Origin: JBGPRB01 sp964422155
GTDB lineage: Bacteria; Chloroflexota; Dehalococcoidia; Dehalococcoidales; RBG-16-60-22
Length of the DNA: 6,658 bases
Direction of reading: 5' to 3'
NCBI GenBank assembly: GCA_964422155.1
Contig: CAYQZZ010000085.1
Location: forward strand, 1-6,658
Both the position numbers and the translations under genes were made by a program. The notes under the pieces were generated by a model. The model did no database searches. It worked only from the letters and a program-made list of their open reading frames with translations, and had not been told where the DNA came from. This document shows, in pieces, positions 5,149-6,658 of this stretch; the first letter of the stretch is position 1, and each line of letters begins with the position of its first letter.

Positions 5149-6108
5149 GTGACAGCTTATATTATTCGTCGGTTGCTTCTGGCGATATTCTGCCTGTTTA
5201 TGATAACACTGATAGTTTTCTTCGCCATGAGGTTGCTGCCCGGCGACCCGATTATCATCTATATCGGCCAGAACCAACAGCTATCCACTTTGTCCGAAGA
5301 AGGGATGGAAAAGCTGCGGCAGGAATTCGGGCTGGACAAGCCTATCATGGTCCAGTACATTAACTGGGTGTCTGGAGTAATTAGATTCGACTTCGGAAAT
5401 TCGATATTTTATCACATGCCGGTAGGCACGTTACTCTGGGAGCGTTATCCGGTAACCATAAACCTGGGCCTGGAGGCATTTATCATCAGCTGTGTTCTGG
5501 GTATTGCGGCGGGGGTGCTGGCCGCTGTGAGGCGCGGCGGGTGGGGCGATAGGATAGTGACGCCCTTGTCGTATATCGGTATCACCATTCCCATCTTCTG
5601 GTTGGGGATACTGATGATTTACCTTTTTGGCCTCAAACTCAACTGGCTACCGATAATCGGCTATACCTCACCGTTTACAGACGTCTGGCAACACATAAGA
5701 CAGGCAATCATGCCAGTTATCTGTCTATCTATCGGGGCGCTCGCAGGGATAGCGCGCTTGCAGAGGTCAAGCCTGCTTGAAGTTATCCGCCAGGACTACA
5801 TCAGGACCGCCTGGTCCAAGGGCTTAGCCGAACGCATAATAATAATAAAACACGCCCTGAAAAACAGCCTCATCCCGGTTATTACCGTTCTCGGGCTCCA
5901 GTTAGGCTTTATCATCGGAGGTTCGGTGATTGTTGAAACCGTGTTCTCCATTCCCGGTATCGGCTATTTAATGGTGACCAGTATCTTTTCTCAGGACTAC
6001 TCAGTAGTACAATCATGCACTTTTGTCTTTGCCGTAGTAGTAGTAGTAGCCAATCTGATTGTAGACATCGCCTATGGCTGGCTCGACCCCAGGATACAGT
6101 ATGCTTAG
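5149..6108 (+). CDS. ABC transporter permease, DppB/OppB type
   Basis: A 319-aa inner-membrane protein starting at GTG (5149), chosen because GGAG lies 7 nt upstream and the product begins with the family-typical MTAYIIRRLL. The first membrane helix covers about residues 9-29 and is followed by LPGDP (30-34), FGLDKP (60-65), QYINW (69-73) and DFGNS (81-85). All are hallmarks of DppB-type permeases with their large first outer loop. Further hydrophobic helices follow. The cytoplasmic EAA loop that contacts the ATPase is at DYIRTAWSKGLAE (216-228) and on through HALKNSLIPV. The usual small residue before the SKG is a tryptophan (W222). The end DPRIQYA is also typical. It forms the transmembrane pore with the DppC-type protein, which begins 13 nt downstream. 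A (GTA)5 run encodes V296-V300. Confidence 0.95.
   Translation: MTAYIIRRLLLAIFCLFMITLIVFFAMRLLPGDPIIIYIGQNQQLSTLSEEGMEKLRQEFGLDKPIMVQYINWVSGVIRFDFGNSIFYHMPVGTLLWERYPVTINLGLEAFIISCVLGIAAGVLAAVRRGGWGDRIVTPLSYIGITIPIFWLGILMIYLFGLKLNWLPIIGYTSPFTDVWQHIRQAIMPVICLSIGALAGIARLQRSSLLEVIRQDYIRTAWSKGLAERIIIIKHALKNSLIPVITVLGLQLGFIIGGSVIVETVFSIPGIGYLMVTSIFSQDYSVVQSCTFVFAVVVVVANLIVDIAYGWLDPRIQYA
6034..6048 (+). repeat. (GTA)5 trinucleotide run inside the DppB-type gene
   Basis: Five in-frame GTA codons encode five valines in the last membrane helix. Loss or gain of a unit would keep the frame, so it would only lengthen or shorten the helix by one residue. Confidence 0.8.
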
Positions 6109-6121
6109 GAGAGTGTAGACG

Positions 6122-6658
6122 ATGGCAGCAGATGTTACAACCACCGCTGGTTTTTCAGAAGCTCCTCCAAGGGTAAATGAATGGAGGCGATTTGTAAGGG
6201 TATTTTTCCAGCGTAGAATAGTTATCTTCGGGCTCGTGGTATTAATAATTCTGGGACTGACCGCTATATTCGCCACGCAACTCACGCCTTACGACCCCTA
6301 TAAACAAAATTTAACCAATATATTGCAGCAGCCGAGCCGTGAACATCTACTGGGTACCGACCCCATTGGCAGAGACACGTTAAGCCGACTCATCTACGGT
6401 ACGAGAACGGCGCTGACGGTGGGATTTGTGGCCGTTTCCATTGCGACAGTAATAGGTGTGACTCTGGGCATACTTGCCGGGTATTTTGGCGGCATAATAA
6501 ATATGCTCATCATGAGGTTTACCGATATTCTTATGCCTTTTCCCATGATTGTGCTTGCCCTCCTGATAGCGGCTGTACTTGGTGGAGGTATCCAGAATGT
6601 TATCCTGGCCCTGGGTATCGCCACCATTCCCGGCTATATCAGGATAATGTGCGGCATG
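6122..6658 (+). CDS. ABC transporter permease, DppC/OppC type (partial, C-terminus off window)
   Basis: From the ATG at 6122 there are 179 open codons to the right edge. The layout is that of DppC: a cytoplasmic tail (about residues 1-30), a first membrane helix (about 33-54), TPYDPYKQN, then the signature HLLGTDPIGRDTLSRLIYG (75-93), followed by hydrophobic helices and the D-I-L-M-x-F-P-M-I motif. The last residues, TIPGYIRIMCGM, lead into the EAA loop, which is cut off. AGGAG (6107-6111) overlaps the TAG of the upstream permease gene and lies 10 nt before the ATG, so the two are translationally close and certainly co-transcribed. It is the second half of the membrane pore. Genes for the DppD/DppF-type ATPases are expected next but are not visible. 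Confidence 0.95.
   Translation, partial: MAADVTTTAGFSEAPPRVNEWRRFVRVFFQRRIVIFGLVVLIILGLTAIFATQLTPYDPYKQNLTNILQQPSREHLLGTDPIGRDTLSRLIYGTRTALTVGFVAVSIATVIGVTLGILAGYFGGIINMLIMRFTDILMPFPMIVLALLIAAVLGGGIQNVILALGIATIPGYIRIMCGM

Noticed and set aside
5836..5850. ATA repeat (four Ile codons then AAA) as a slippery frameshift site
   Set aside because: The reading frame stays intact and matches the family before and after it, so there is no reason to invoke recoding.

Overview
The window looks like a chromosomal segment from an anaerobic bacterium with moderate GC and AT-rich intergenic DNA. A tungsten-type aldehyde:ferredoxin oxidoreductase (AOR) family gene with its polyferredoxin points to an anaerobe. 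The Ala/Pro-rich linker after the lipobox of the solute-binding lipoprotein, and an interspersed element ending in GTCATTGCGAG/CTCGCAATGAC, both remind me of Dehalococcoidia (Chloroflexota) genomes. That taxonomic guess is from memory and only moderately secure.

Left half, minus strand (read right to left). A TRAP-type solute-binding protein homologue without a signal peptide (3006 to 2044) comes first. A 285-bp gap follows, holding a 129-bp inverted-repeat-bounded element (1848-1976). Then comes a 235-aa four-cluster [4Fe-4S] protein with an N-terminal C2H2 zinc-finger motif (1758 to 1051). Twenty-five bases later starts an AOR-family catalytic subunit (1025 to beyond base 1, C-terminus missing). 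The last two form a clear redox operon resembling the small electron-transfer plus large catalytic subunit layout of AorAB-type enzymes.

Middle. A 346-bp AT-rich divergent intergenic region (3007-3352) holds candidate promoters for both directions, a perfect 14-bp palindrome (TATATCATGATATA), and a short minus-strand stretch that reads like the C-terminus of a sugar ABC permease, possibly a gene relic.

Right half, plus strand. An ABC peptide/nickel-type uptake operon: a family 5 solute-binding lipoprotein (3353-4945), a 203-bp spacer with a strong stem-loop, a DppB-type permease with a GTG start (5149-6108), and a DppC-type permease (6122 to beyond the right edge). The ATPase genes would be expected downstream, outside the window. 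The protein captures a ligand outside the membrane and delivers it to the DppB/DppC pore; the ligand cannot be read from sequence.

Most of the window is ordinary transport and redox content. The least ordinary items are the zinc-finger/polyferredoxin fusion, the signal-less orphan TRAP-type binding protein, and the possible permease relic. I see no convincing entirely new system.
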